The position numbers and the translations under genes were made by a program. From assembly GCA_030272585.1 (NCBI GenBank), contig BSYQ01000006.1, positions 4,923,001 through 4,987,000 on the forward strand: a DNA stretch of 64,000 bases, read 5' to 3'. This document shows positions 1 to 11,325 of this stretch, piece after piece (position 1 is the first letter of the stretch; every line of letters begins with the position of its first letter). The notes under the pieces were generated by a model. That model did no database searches and had not been told where the DNA came from. It worked only from the letters and a program-made list of their open reading frames with translations. Origin of the DNA: Bryopsis sp. KO-2023 (Eukaryota > Chlorophyta > Ulvophyceae > Bryopsidales > Bryopsidaceae).

Positions 1-18
1 TCCCCTTTTTTGTCGCAG

Positions 19-627
19 TGTCGGAGTCGTCAGCGGCGTTTATCTATTTCAAAAGCCTCTGGAGGTGAGTTTTAGCACCACTCGTCGGATTTTCGCGAAA
101 ATGTCTAGCGCATTGCGATTGGAAGTGTCGGGCGGTTGGGGGTTTGGAAAACGGAATCGGCTGACGGCTCGTTTTGGCTTTAATAGAAATACTGGTTGGA
201 GCAAGCGGAGAAAGCGAAAGCAGAGAAAAACTTGACCCTTGAGGATCCCACAAAAAGCTGAGGCCTCCCATTGGGCAACGACGTCTCTCGGAGGAAGACG
301 TCAAATGGTGTTTCGATGAATTTGGAAATGCACAGATCAAGGCGAGATGAAATTGATCAACCGGAGGAAAAATGAAGGAGAAAATTGCCTTCATTGAGTG
401 TAGGGTTTGGATCACCCACCACATGTCTTTTGTCATTTGGGGGTTAAGGGGGTTTGGGAACTAAATGATGGCAAATCATTTCCATCGGAATTTTCCTTTC
501 ATGACTGCAGGATAGATGTAAGCAGGAAAATATTTTTAACAAAAAATCGAAGGCCGTCAAGGCAACATCATCGCATTCTAATTCTCAGCAACAAAAAAAC
601 ATTCTGTGGATACCCTCACAGCTATAA
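19..627 (+). CDS. 3' end of an unrecognised gene (partial)
   Basis: Two exon-like pieces in compatible phase: 19..64, preceded by CAG and followed by the strong donor GTGAGT, and 511..627, preceded by ACTGCAG. In phase 0 the first encodes a short hydrophobic stretch (VGVVSGVYLFQKPLE) and the second a basic, Ser/Gln-rich tail ending in TAA at 625..627. The first piece could be the end of a membrane helix. The rest of the gene would lie left of the window. It converges on the maturase gene, whose stop is at 684. I do not recognise the family; the support is only the splice sites and the open frame. Confidence 0.35.
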
Positions 628-683
628 TGCCCCCCCTCCCCCACCCCCACCCCCACCCCCACCCCCACCCCCCTCGATCAGAG
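628..683. repeat. C-rich CCCCCA microsatellite
   Basis: About 45 bases of nearly pure C with regularly spaced A (CCCCCA units) between two convergent stop codons. It is simple-sequence DNA in the short gap between the two 3' ends. Confidence 0.8.
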
Positions 684-3600
684 CTATCCAGAATGCACCT
701 TTTCTCCACCCCCCTCATTTCCCCACTCTTCTCTGACGATCCCAGGCTGTGTGTCAGAAGGAACCCCCCTGTGAATGGGGCCTAGCATTTCCCCCCCCTC
801 TGAATCCCCTCCTCCATTCACCCGCCTCACTTCATTGCCACCATAGTTCCAGCTACCCCTTTCCAGCTGCTTGCCATCGGCCTCATCCCCCCACTCCCTG
901 TAAGATCTGGAAGGCGACCTGAGGGCTCTGAGCCTCAATTCTGTGATCATGGGGGGTTCCCAATCCTCCGTCATGACGGTGAAGTCAGGTTTGGGCACCT
1001 CCGAAATTCTAGCATACGGAATTTGGACATACTCTTCTTTGCTTCTTTCCCCCGTCTCAGGGTCGATCTTTCCGATGAAACCCTTTCCCACCTTGATTCG
1101 CTTGTCCAGCCATCGGCCGGAGCGTTTGAACACCTTGGCTCGGGATCTGAGTTTGAATTTCGCGGCATACATTTTTGCAATGGAGTGACGCATCACGTAA
1201 CCGCAATAATTGACCAATCTCTGCCGATTCCTGGCCACCTGTAGTTTTTTTTTTCGTTTTCATTCGAACAACACACATGCAGAGAAGATAAGGGTTCATT
1301 CAGCAGGAAAAAAGCGACACAGAATGCTACCAGACATGTGGAAGGTTTTAAAAAAAAAAAAAAAAAAAAATAGGGGGGGGGGGGGGGGGGGGGTAGGCTG
1401 TTTGCTTCTCTCAAGCGCCACAATTGGATCCACAAATGCATGTTATATTGTCAAAAAAACCCAAGAAAAAACGAAAAAGAACAGCCAGCATACATATATA
1501 TATATATAGCAGTACACAAAAGAAATACAGCCAGATTGCTACAACCCACCTGATAGAAATCACAGATGGACAACAGGATCTTTCGGATGATCAAATTCGT
1601 GTCGCTCTGTGGGAAATGCATGTGCTTGAAATTTGGGATGGGGTCCCCATTCTTGTGGCAGTATCCCGCCCTCGCCAGCAGCCTTATGATCTTGTCGGAA
1701 TCCCCATCGACCCCGAAAATGAACCGACTGCTCTGCCTTTGCACCGCTTTGATCGTGTGGCTGTCTTTCATGGCGATGGCCGTCACTTGTTTGGCCTCCA
1801 TGGGGTCCCCGAATTTCGTCCCCAGAATTTCGACGAGTTTGTCGAGGTCTTTGACATCCACCTTGTCATGCTCGGGTGGCCGCTTCCTACCAACATAAAA
1901 AGAACAGGATTATTTCACCCCTGACAAGCAAAATGTGGATGAAACCACAAACGCTGAAACTTATGCACTGATGCTTTGCAAAGACAGACAAAACCTCGAA
2001 AAACAGGATCAAAGAGTCTAAAATGAAGGCAGCCCCTTTAGTGAGGGCCGTCCAAAATTCAGGATCCATGCCACATGCACTAATTCCCAGTTTTTTCCCC
2101 ACCTGTCAGAGACCCCCCTCATTCTCAGAACATGTCCCAAGAAAGGGATTTTCTTTCTGATGTGCTTGAGCTCCACCGCAGGCAGCGGAAAACCCAAGCT
2201 TTCCTCGGCGAACGCCCGGAAATCGTTCGTGATCGAATGAAACAGGTGCTTGGACCCCGCCACCCCCAACAGAAAATCGTCCGAAAACCTGCAGTAAGCC
2301 AACCTGGTGAAATTGGGGTCGAAAGGATCGTACATCGGTGCTTTTCTGGCATCCCGGATGTTCCCCTGCAGGATCAAGGCTGCCCTTTCCGGATTGACCC
2401 TGCGAGTTCTTCCCTGGTGAAACTCAGGGATGCGCTCCTCGATCCAAGCATCCAGCGGATGGAAATAGATGTTGCACAGCAGAGGCATGATCCCTGACTT
2501 CACATTTAACGGACTGTAACCCGGCTCATACAACACCTCCTCCTTTGAAAATATGGCCCAATTTGCTATTCCCTCGTCCAGCAAATTGAGGAATTTCGCA
2601 TCGCCGACCCGCTTGCCCACCAACTCCAGCATCCGGCTCTTGAACTGACCTCTGTCTTGAATGCAGAAATCGAAAATACCTCTGGTGTCGCCTCTCCAGA
2701 ACCACAGGGCTTCTCGATGGTCCCTGCCCACTTGCTTCAAGGAAGTGATCTGGGTTCGACCTGGCCGGAAGCCATGGCTCCGAGGGGAAAACTGAGTTTC
2801 GAAAACCGGTTCCAGAACGACCCTCATAATCTCGATGACTAATCGATCCTGTGTGCATCAACCACCGAACAAGAACAACCAAAAGCAGGGATCAATCAGT
2901 CCCCCAGAATAACAGCATTTTTCACGGAACGCACCCCGAAAATTCAATACCAGACACCAGGTTGGATTACTAAACGCTCCGTGCCATCTGAGAACGTCAG
3001 ACCTTTTTCCCTTTAGAAACACCCACCTGAAAATATGCATCCAGAGCTAATTTCTTTCCAGGATCGACTAGAAGCTTCTTCTCACGCCTGGCCTCTTTTT
3101 CCACCAGTTCCTCCATTTCTTTCATGTCGGAGCGAATGATTCTGGGCTCCAAACCTTTTCTGATATCGCCCTGGACGAAGAGACCACCTTTCCCCAGCCA
3201 TTGAAATTCTCCGTTAACTACTGCATCTCGAATTGCTGGGATCTCTGTTTCAAACCTGAATGTAGATACACAAAAATTCACTTGCATGCCAAATTATATA
3301 TATGTGTGTAAATATGTATCAATCTATTTTTAAATGTACAACAGGAATGTGAATTTGGTGGCATTATGCTGTTTTCATGGAATGCTTTCACCAGTGAAAG
3401 CATCTGTTTCAATTACGCTCAAGATCACGTTTCTTCTGCACATTGAGTGGGGGGAAAAAAGATATCGACATGGAAAAAGAAAGGCATTCGAATGACTGAC
3501 CTAGCTCTTCCTTTCCGGGTCTCCAGCATCTTTTTTGCATTGTGGGCTCCGATCATGTGGGAAAACATGTTCTGCCACAACTGGAGGGGTTTGAAAGCCT

Positions 3601-3916
3601 CCGATAAGTTCTGGAAAACATGGTCGGGCCCCGTCAAAAACGATTCTTTCCATAGGGCTCTGTTGTACAGTGCCTCCCTCAATCGATACGGAGCTTCATC
3701 CACCGACAAAAAGGGGGCCTCTGTTCTTTCCACCACCCCAGCCATGTTCCTCCGTTGGCGAAAATCCATCCAGTGATGACTGTTTTGGGGGGAGGGCCTA
3801 TTGCTGTTGAGATCTAACCTCGACAAGGAAACCAACTGGGAAAATTTAAACACCGGAAACGCCTCCGATGCGACATCGTTCCAAACCACTCTCGCTAAGC
3901 CAGCCCCCCTCATCAT
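684..3916 (-). CDS. Nuclear-encoded group II intron maturase (RT + X domain)
   Basis: Five exons in consistent phase: 3916-3501, 3255-3027, 2848-2103, 1886-1550, 1238-684; 760 codons plus stop. The protein starts at a double Met (MMRGAGLARVV) with an Arg/Ser-rich, acid-poor N-terminus typical of a mitochondrial or plastid presequence; an in-frame stop lies upstream. Exon 3 carries the reverse-transcriptase core: SHGFRPGRTQ, GIMPLLCNIYFHPLD, and the catalytic box as RFSDDFLLG, so both Asp of YxDD are kept. Exon 5 begins with the maturase X domain (LVNYCGYVMRHSIAKMYAAKF, basic). There is no recognisable HNH endonuclease after it; the tail is Gly/Glu-rich. By family knowledge such proteins help splice organellar group II introns. 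It resembles the plant nMAT class; which nMAT subtype cannot be told here. Confidence 0.9.
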
Positions 3917-4475
3917 TTTTCCACTTTTTTTTTCTTTGGTTGGCCTCCCGACCAAACAGATTCCAACAACCGGTCGATGGCTTTCTTAAAATTACTCTAT
4001 TTATGGGTGTCGGATGCTAAAATGCGATGCCAGCGATGAAATTGTGAAAGGGCGGTTTCCTCTATTGCCTGTTTTTCGCTCGATTTTCCACAGATTGGAA
4101 TTTAGAAACTAAAGAAAAAAATTTGAAGAGGGCCCCACTAGAGTTTTCTTTTGCACAATTTTGCCCAAACCAGTTTACTTTTCCTTTTTCTTTTTTAATC
4201 CCTCCCCTCGACAACACGTATTACAGCTGCTTCTTTCTGAGTACAATTCAAAAGGTAGTTAAAAGAGTGAAAACCCGCTGCACTTCAAAACCACACGCAC
4301 TTCACTTGGCTGTTCTGAGTCTGACTTCAGATATGTATATGTTGATATATATATATATATGCTGCTCTTTTTCAAAAACACAGTCCCAAGATGCTCCAAA
4401 ACGAGCAGAAGCGCGCTCTTTCCTCTTCTTTTGACTTTCTTTTTTTGAACTCCACGAAAAAATCTCAGCTAAACT
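3917..4475. other. Intergenic, maturase 5' side / mS37 3' side
   Basis: No gene seen. It holds the promoter side of the maturase (-) and the 3' flank of mS37 (-), with a short TATATA tract near 4350. Confidence 0.6.
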
Positions 4476-5654
4476 TCACTTCCTCATCATACGAGCAAGC
4501 CTCTGAAAATAAAAAAATAACCCAAAAAAAAGAATATCAGTCATCATCATAATGATCCCCACCGCAAAAAAAGAAAAAAAGAAAAAGTGATACCTACAGA
4601 TATTCTTTTTTTTCTTGTGTTTTTGAGTAAGTGCTGGCGCCGACCGAGTTGAAAAACATATTACCAACACATATCAGTGAAAGAAAAGCAGCAGGACTCA
4701 TAAACAAAAAGACATTACTCATTCAATAAGTGAATGGGTTACGTACATGATATTAGCACATTTGAAAATGAAACAAGCAGCTCTGAAATTGCTGGCAATA
4801 TCAAATATCTGATTTCACAGAAAAAAAACTAAAGATGATCGACATCTGAGTGGATCACCTGGAAATGATAGTTGATAGTCGATCGATGTTTGCTTGTCTT
4901 TGCCTGCACCAACCAATCAATGAGTCGTGAAATGACAAAAAAAATCATAATAATAAATAAATAAACAAAGAAAAGAACGATTAGAAAAAATCCAATGTCA
5001 TAAAATCAATACCCCAGGAATACGGAAAAAATAAAAAATAAAGACAACAGTAATCAGATACTATCATGAATTTCAGAAAATCGTTGACAATGTGAAACCC
5101 ATACCTGTCGTTCCCAGCAAGTTAACATAGCCACACGTTGTCTTGCACAGTTGTCGTCTATATCGTAATTGAAGTTCTGGAAAAGGAATGAGAAAGAGCT
5201 CACAATAAGTAAATCACCCCATTGCATCAGAAAAGCGTGAGGTTTCAAAAGTCTCTTTTGGTTTTCATTTTCGCTGGTAATTTTCTTAATGAAAAAGAAT
5301 GGGGTGATAGCACACCTCCTACCAATCTAAAATACAAATATTCCTCGTCTCTTGGTGTGTTTTCATTCTGATTGAAAAACCTGGTTCTTCCCCATCAAAA
5401 ATAGAGCCATCGACATCAACATAGAACGAATACAAGCTAATAAACTAAGTAAGCGGTTCTTCCAACCCCAGGGGATTTCACGTGGTGCAACGTCGGGCAT
5501 GCAGTTTCAGAAACGTATGAAACCGAAACGAGATCCCGCCCACCTTCATGCACTCCATAAAGCTGATGACCTCGGCATTGCAATCCGGACCGCCCCTACG
5601 CGAGAACTTATCGGGGTTGACTTTGATTTTGTTCGGGTCGAGTTTCTTCCCCAT
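4476..5654 (-). CDS. Mitochondrial ribosomal small-subunit protein mS37 (CHCHD1/MRP10-like), twin CX9C
   Basis: Four phase-0 exons: 5654-5544, 5176-5105, 4903-4859, 4502-4476; 84 residues. Start MGKKLDPNKIKVNPDKF matches the basic N-terminus of the family. Exon 1 carries CNAEVISFMEC and exon 2 CARQRVAMLTC, the two CX9C motifs that form the Mia40-dependent coiled-coil-helix fold. Exon 3 is only 45 bases and encodes AKTSKHRSTINYHFQ; exon 4 encodes RLARMMRK before the stop. The STINYH..RLARMMRK ending fits plant members of this family as I remember them. Role: component of the mitochondrial small ribosomal subunit. It is head to head with eL30. Confidence 0.82.
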
Positions 5655-6174
5655 CCCTGACGGCAAGAGAACTCGAATACAAACGCTCCTCGATGCTGTT
5701 TTTGGGAGCTTTAACTTGTCATCAAATCCATGTGATCTGAACAAGCCACCAGTCTGACTTCCAGAATCTCCAGCACAGCAAAACAAACTTCCCTGCAAAG
5801 ACTCTGTTCATAATCAAGGTGAAACATGAAATAAAAACGATATGCATATTTCATGTGCATTTTTTTTCCCTTAGGTTGCTCCATTAGTGGTGTTTGCTTG
5901 GAGGATATATATCCATAAAAATTAAAATTAAATAAAAAAGAGAAAAATTGGTTTTTTTTTCTTCACATGGTGCCTTGTCATCAGTCACGTGATTCGATTA
6001 TGCGCGCAAAGCTCCTTTTTGTGTCCCTATCTGGCCGCCAAGGTCGCCACAGCGTCAAGGGATTCGGTTTGGGCACGTCGCTCGTTTTGGAACGTGGGTT
6101 AGAAAAACTATCGGTGGCATAGTGGAGGATCCTCCCGTCAGAAAACCCCCAAAAAGTTCGAACATCGGCGCAAG
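5655..6174. promoter_or_regulatory. Divergent promoter region mS37 / eL30
   Basis: A 520-base gap between the start codons of two ribosomal-protein genes pointing away from each other. It contains a palindromic CACGTG (G-box/E-box core) at 5986-5991. A shared promoter is inferred from geometry only. Confidence 0.4.
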
Positions 6175-6507
6175 ATGGTGTCCAAGAAATCGAAGAAGAG
6201 TCAGGAGAGCATCAACACGCGGTTGGCGTTGGTGATGAAGAGCGGAAAATATACTTTGGGATACAAGAGCACCCGAAAGTGCCTGAGGTCCGGGAAAGCG
6301 AAACTGGTGATCGTCTCGACCAACACCCCCGCTGTGAGGAGGTCGGAAGTCGAGTATTGCGCTATGCTTGCCAAATGCGGTGTGCACAAATACAGCGGAA
6401 ACAACGTCGAGTTGGGGACGGCATGCGGAAAGTACTTCCGAGTGAGCATGTTGGCTGTGGTGGACCCTGGTGATTCGGATATCATCAAGACGATGCCCAC
6501 GGAATAG
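6175..6507 (+). CDS. RPL30: Cytosolic ribosomal protein eL30 (RPL30)
   Basis: Single intronless exon of 110 codons plus stop. The protein follows the eL30 family end to end: basic start [17 protein letters not shown], the motif [38 protein letters not shown], and [28 protein letters not shown] near the C-terminus. Usual family length is about 110-115 residues. It is part of the large cytosolic ribosomal subunit. The ATG context (CAAGATGG) is good and no upstream in-frame alternative is needed. Unlike most genes in the window it has no intron. Confidence 0.97.
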   Translation: MVSKKSKKSQESINTRLALVMKSGKYTLGYKSTRKCLRSGKAKLVIVSTNTPAVRRSEVEYCAMLAKCGVHKYSGNNVELGTACGKYFRVSMLAVVDPGDSDIIKTMPTE

Positions 6508-7689
6508 AGTGTGCACCGTTGTTGGTTGAAGGATGGGGTCTCTGGTTTCGAGGTGGTTGAAGTTAACACTCTAAAGAAAGAATGAAAATATTGTTGGAAG
6601 CCTGGAGCCAGAGAGAAAGAGGAAATTCTGTTAAAGGGGGGGGGCAAAAATCATAAATGACCAATTGGGGTTCATGTCCCCCTGGGGCTTGCTCTGCAAA
6701 AACACTGCTTTTCTCCTGGAGGTGAAATTTGAGTGGGTTAATTGTGCTCAGGCTTTCTTCAGTTACTCTTTTTTTTTTTTGAACAGTGTGAGACTTGGGG
6801 GGTTGGTGGGTGGTCTTGTGGAGGTGGTCGGTGGTGACTAGTGGAGGAAATTGGATGGGGGCTGATATTGTAACCTATATTCGGGGGAAATGAATGCTCT
6901 CTTCAAATGAGTGTCTGTCTGCTCTTCCCACAAGGGAATTTAAAAATAACCTTAAGTGTTTAAAATTAACCTGAAGTGGTCAGTGGAGAAGAGAGTGGGT
7001 TCAAGTAAAAAATCACGGAACGTAGTTCACCAAATAGCTATTGACCGAGTGGGTTGGGAAAGAGGATGTAGGATTGCTGGAGTTGATTGACGCGATTGGC
7101 AAGAGATCGTGATGACCACAAAATTCTGACCCCTAACGAATTCAGGCCTTGGCAATGAGGAAGGGGGGGGGGGGGGGGTAGCTGTCCCTGCTCCAGAATC
7201 GATCCAATAGTGAAGTGCAGAACATGCACATCAGTGGAACTAGGTACTGCTGTTGCAGGAATGGGGCAAGACGAAGCGAAATGGCAAAAATAAGATAGAA
7301 TCCAGCAGATGATCTTTCCTTTTCCCAGAATTGGAAAAGTGTTTTGAATTACACGAAATTCTGGAAGGCGACAAGTTGAAACAGGGCTTTCGCTCAGGGA
7401 AACGGAGGGAACGTTGGAAAATCTAGATGATTGCAGATGTGGTCTGCAGGAGTCTGTGTTTCCAGCTTTGCTTAGAAGGGAATGGCTCTTGCTGCTAAAC
7501 CATGCAAGATCATGGAGCAAATGACTCCCCCAGCCACCTGGTGTGACCTCTTTGTCGGAGGATATGGTACATAAACTGATTCGCACAAGTGGCCATGACC
7601 TGACCACAATGAATTGTGGCTAGTTCTTTCCTCACACCTCGGCTGAAGGATTCACGCATAGTTACAAATGTATCCCGTGTGCAGATCCC
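6508..7689. other. Gene-free stretch downstream of eL30
   Basis: No gene supported. It contains short T, G and C homopolymers (for example poly-G at 7163-7178). An open frame on the minus strand across 7038-7607 has no family resemblance, and its proline run comes from the G tract. Confidence 0.6.
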
Positions 7690-8775
7690 ATGTGCAGATT
7701 GGGGTTTTCTGTTTTTCGAGACAGCAATCTTTCCCTTTTTTTTCTTCATAAAACCAACCAAAAGAAAAAGAATCATTGATTCAACTGGGGAATCAACTGG
7801 GTTGAATGAACGCATACCTAATTTTTAAACAACGCACATAATGAATTGTGGGATTCGAACCCACCACAAATGTGTACCATGGATTCATTCATTCATTTTC
7901 ACTGGATTGGGCATCCAGTGGTGGGACCTCACCAAACCATTTTCAGTGGTTGCCAGTAGCACATCCCTTTTGAAAACAATAAAGAAAACATCGTGGGACA
8001 TCTATCTATTCCCGCACGTAACCCCAGAGCTGCTGAAAATTCCAAGAAATCAAAATTAATTAACGAGGTGGTGGGGAATTAATTAATTAATTAGTTGTTT
8101 GTTTGTTTGTTTCAGGTTGTGCTGAGCATCTGTTGTGGTGATTTATGGAAAGTGTCTAGCCTCCAGACCAACTTTTGGTCAAGATGATACTGAGTAGATC
8201 CCATTCACCTCCTCAATCTCAGAATGGAAAACACTGTTGAGTGTTTGGTGGTTGGGCTGATTGCTTTTCTTGCCTGAAAACTCTATTCATTACCTGGATG
8301 ATCTTTATCCACTTTTTCAATTTCCTTGCTTTGTTTTCTTTTCGGACTCGTCCTCCCATTAGTATCATTTCCTGCCATAACTATTTTTTCCATATGATTA
8401 ACTGGTTCATGTAGCACAAAAGTCATATCTTGTGGGAATTATTTCAGAAAGGTGCTCCTGCATCTTTCTGACATGATCGAGGTGGTATCTGTGGTGAATC
8501 AGTCGACCAACGGATTCACAAACTCACTGGAAGAGCTGATGGAGCTTGAGAGAGAGTCCTGTCTGTGTTGGTGGCGAATTGAGATTCACAGCAAACTGGG
8601 CGAGTGTTGGGATTGGAACGGAGCCCTGTGCTTTCCAACAAGGGGCGATGTCTAGAAAGGGGCATTGGTGGAGGATATCAGCGAAAAGGGAAAAGGGCGA
8701 CCTTCAAATAGCTTTCCTACAGTCTTTTGCATGTCACGATGTCCTCCAAGCTGGATGGTGTGGTGCTAAAACTTC
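7690..8775 (+). repeat. Dispersed repeat block Y, copy A
   Basis: Matches the minus strand of about 41,660-43,115 (copy B) in the same internal order, with gaps. Shared landmarks: TTTCCC..CTTCATAAAACCAACCA, ATTCGAACCCACCAC, CAATAAAGAAAACATC, GTGTCTAGCCTCCA and GACATGATCGAGGTGGTATC. Copy A differs by an extra segment of about 160 bases near 8565-8735 and lacks about 370 bases found in copy B. Exon-like coding pieces (8452 onward) are preserved in part. The overall nature, transposon or segmental copy, is not settled. Confidence 0.75.
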
Positions 8776-8939
8776 CTGAGGCAACGTTGAAGCTCATTCT
8801 GTCGGCCATGATAGGGGTGTGAAATCTTAATTCTTGGGGGGGAAGTGGGGGAAGTGGGCTGATGCGTGACTCATAATCTGACTGTGCATCTGACCCCCCT
8901 TTTTTTTAGCATATTCTGATATGTGTTGAGTTCAATAGT

Positions 8940-9060
8940 GATCCTGTGTAGTGCAGTGGTTCAGTCCGAGTGCTATAAAATCAGTAGGGGCCATGTTTTG
9001 ACATCTGGTGTGTGGGCTGACCAGGGGGCTGTCCAGTCACATGGACCCTACTGTAAGGAA
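8940..9060 (+). repeat. tRNA-like (SINE-type) head, candidate
   Basis: TAGTGCAGTGG at about 8949 fits the RNA polymerase III A-box consensus TRGYNNAGTGG exactly; a weak B-box-like GTTTTGACATC follows about 45 bases later. The spacing suits a tRNA-derived SINE, but the B box is poor and no full cloverleaf was found. Confidence 0.25.
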
Positions 9061-9433
9061 AAGCTGCATCCAAGTTCTTGTGGAGCTTGTGGATGGCTGA
9101 GCAGATTGCATCTCTGCTGATCGAGGGCTGAAGTGAAATGGAGATGTGTGCATTCAGGGAATCTTTGGAGGGGGTCTGGACCCCAAGGATGCAGCAACCT
9201 TTGGTGGCTTTACTGTTGGGGGTTATTAGGGTTTGTGTTGAATGGATCTGGGGGATGGTAGAATGGGGTGGGTTGACAAAGGGGGTTGGTTGTGTAAAGA
9301 CCTGGACCTGACGGATAGTTTGTCCATCATGAGGCCGTCAACTTCGACGAAGTGCGACAGTCATTTCCACCCTTCGCTGAGTTCTATTTTTGCTGAACTG
9401 GTTTGAATCGAGGTTTCGTCTGTGAAAAATTGT

Positions 9434-9650
9434 GCATCTCTCGCGTGCAACAGGCGCTTTCTGATCGACTTTTCTTCAGGCGGTTCCATTCGTTTTCGGT
9501 TTCGTCCCAAAACGAAGCGGCAGCAACAAAGGGATCCAAGGGATCCATGAAAAATATATCTTTGCATCTCTCGCGTGCAAAAGGCGCTTTTTGGTCGAGT
9601 TTTTTTCAGGCGGTTCCATTCGTTTTCGGTTTTAACAAGGCGACAACATC
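9434..9650 (+). repeat. Tandem duplication inside block X (130-base period)
   Basis: The segment starting GCATCTCTCGCGTGCAA at 9434 recurs at 9564 with few changes, including the shared GGCGGTTCCATTCGTTTTCGG. The same doublet is present in inverted copy B (about 44,935-45,070), so it predates the split of the two copies. Confidence 0.85.
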
Positions 9651-9734
9651 AAAGAGCGAGTACATTTGGGTATCCCCTTTCCAATCCATTTATCCACCAC
9701 TTGAGTCTCCCATGTACGATTTTTTTGTTTCAAA

Positions 9735-9754
9735 ACGGGCTTCCTAGAGCCCGT
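9735..9754. repeat. Imperfect palindrome / hairpin
   Basis: ACGGGCTTCCTAGAGCCCGT can fold as a 7-8 base-pair stem. A relative lies at 9963-9975 (GGCCTCCTAGAGCC), the inverted counterpart is at 44809-44828, and a third version, GGCTTTCTAGAGCC, is at 41127-41140. Confidence 0.7.
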
Positions 9755-10669
9755 CCTTTTTTTTGTTTTTTTTAATGGGTCGGAAAACAAAAGCATGAAA
9801 AAAAAACCGACCACCCGTTTTACGAGGATTTTTTAGTTTTCTTATTTATGACTCGGGAAACAAAATTATAAAAAAAACCGAGTACCTTATTGGGTTCCTC
9901 CTTTCCATTCAAATTAGCCACCACTCGAGCCTCCCATATAGGATTTTTTTTCCTCTAACACGGCCTCCTAGAGCCTTCGAGTTCCAAGCACTCGATTTTT
10001 TTTTCTTTCCTAATTTTTTTTTTTTTGGGCGGACAAAGGTCCACCACCAAAACCGAAAAACTTCCAACCAACGACAATGAGCATTGAAGAGAAAACGAAC
10101 TTTCGAACAAAAATGCAAACTTGAATTGAGACGAAACGTGTGCGAGAATTGAACTTTTGAAACGATTTTAACTTGAAACGAGGCGAAACGCGGATCAACG
10201 GATCAACGGATCATCGATCACACGGATGATCGAGGAAATGCAGCGATTTGGTATTTTCGGAACAAGTGATTTGTCCCAGAATTGCACTTGTCACATCGAT
10301 TCAAATGTTTTTCCTCCTCCACACTTTGTGCAACCACTCGATGTGACGGACCAAGGCTTTTCGAGACGGGCACTAGTCGAACGTTTCACCCCTACGAGCG
10401 CCGCGAGCAAAAAAACAAAGCGCGTGGAGAAACGAAAAAACCCCCTCCAGTCGTGGAAGCGGAAGCCACCATTGAGCAAGCTGCAGTCGAAATGGTGGAT
10501 ATATATACATGGCGGAGACAGTTACTTGTTCAAGTAAAAGAGGACGACGCTTTTGTGGAAACGGTTGTAGGGAGGGTTCGCTCGCGTTGAAAGTCTTGTC
10601 CACCGAGAAGCGCGCGGCAATCGCGTCGCCGGTAAGCTCACGGATCACGAAACTCAGATTTTGAACACG

Positions 10670-10705
<36 letters not shown>

Positions 10706-11325
10706 ATGGAGGACGTCGCAGAGGCTAGCAGTCGGTTCTTAGACGCTCGCTGAGGTCGAACACCAGAGCTTCGAGAACGGTGCTCTGGTTCATTTAGTGT
10801 GTGTGTTTTTTTATTAAATTATTGATACTGATCCGGAGTTATCATGCTCGGAAGCGATGGCTGGTGGTGTCGACTTTCACTGTGACGACTTGTGCGAGTT
10901 GGGCAGAAGGCGAGTTGGGAGGAGATGGATGCCTTTGCGCGAGAACAAAAAAAGAATCGGATCGGCGTGAAGTCCTTAAACAGGCCTTTTTTTTCGCCAG
11001 TAAAAAATAGACAGCTTGAGGAAAGAAAGGAAAAACGAGTTTTCGGGAAGAAAAAAACCCGATCCCTTTCCAAGTATTTATTGGTTCTTTCTAAAATGAA
11101 TAACAACTTCCTACAGCCCTGAACTTCGACTGCTTGTGTGCAAGGGCTTTTATTCCTTTCCATTTTTTTTTTTTTGGGGGGGGGGGGAGGAGGGTTTGTT
11201 CTTGTTTTGTGCAGAGATGTAATTCAGTAGCCCACAATATGTCCCCGTGTAACATACTTCATATTCCTCAAGGGTATTCTGAGATATGCAAACCCCCATC
11301 ACAAGTTCCTCAAGCAAAGCAAAAC

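Larger units (their letters stand above)
9270..11325 (+). repeat. Dispersed repeat block X, copy A
   Basis: Runs from GACAAAGGGGGTTGG (9275) to about 11,325 and matches the minus strand of about 43,300-45,235. Conserved landmarks: a frame reading KDLDLTDSLSIMRPST, a 130-base tandem duplication, hairpins with CCTAGAGCC, a T-rich segment, a frame reading MIEE.QRFGIFGTS.LSQNC, a TATATA/TGTG microsatellite, and the 3' sequence ending CCCCCATCACAAG. Copy A is frame-broken relative to copy B in the longest shared open frame. It is probably a transposable element or its relic; no transposase, integrase or reverse transcriptase was recognised. Confidence 0.75.

Noticed and set aside
7038..7607. 189-codon open frame on the minus strand
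   Set aside because: No family resemblance, no clear ATG context, and its proline run is produced by a poly-G tract on the plus strand.
7848..7864. tRNA gene suggested by the T-arm motif
   Set aside because: No D-arm, anticodon arm or 7-base acceptor stem could be built around it in either copy.
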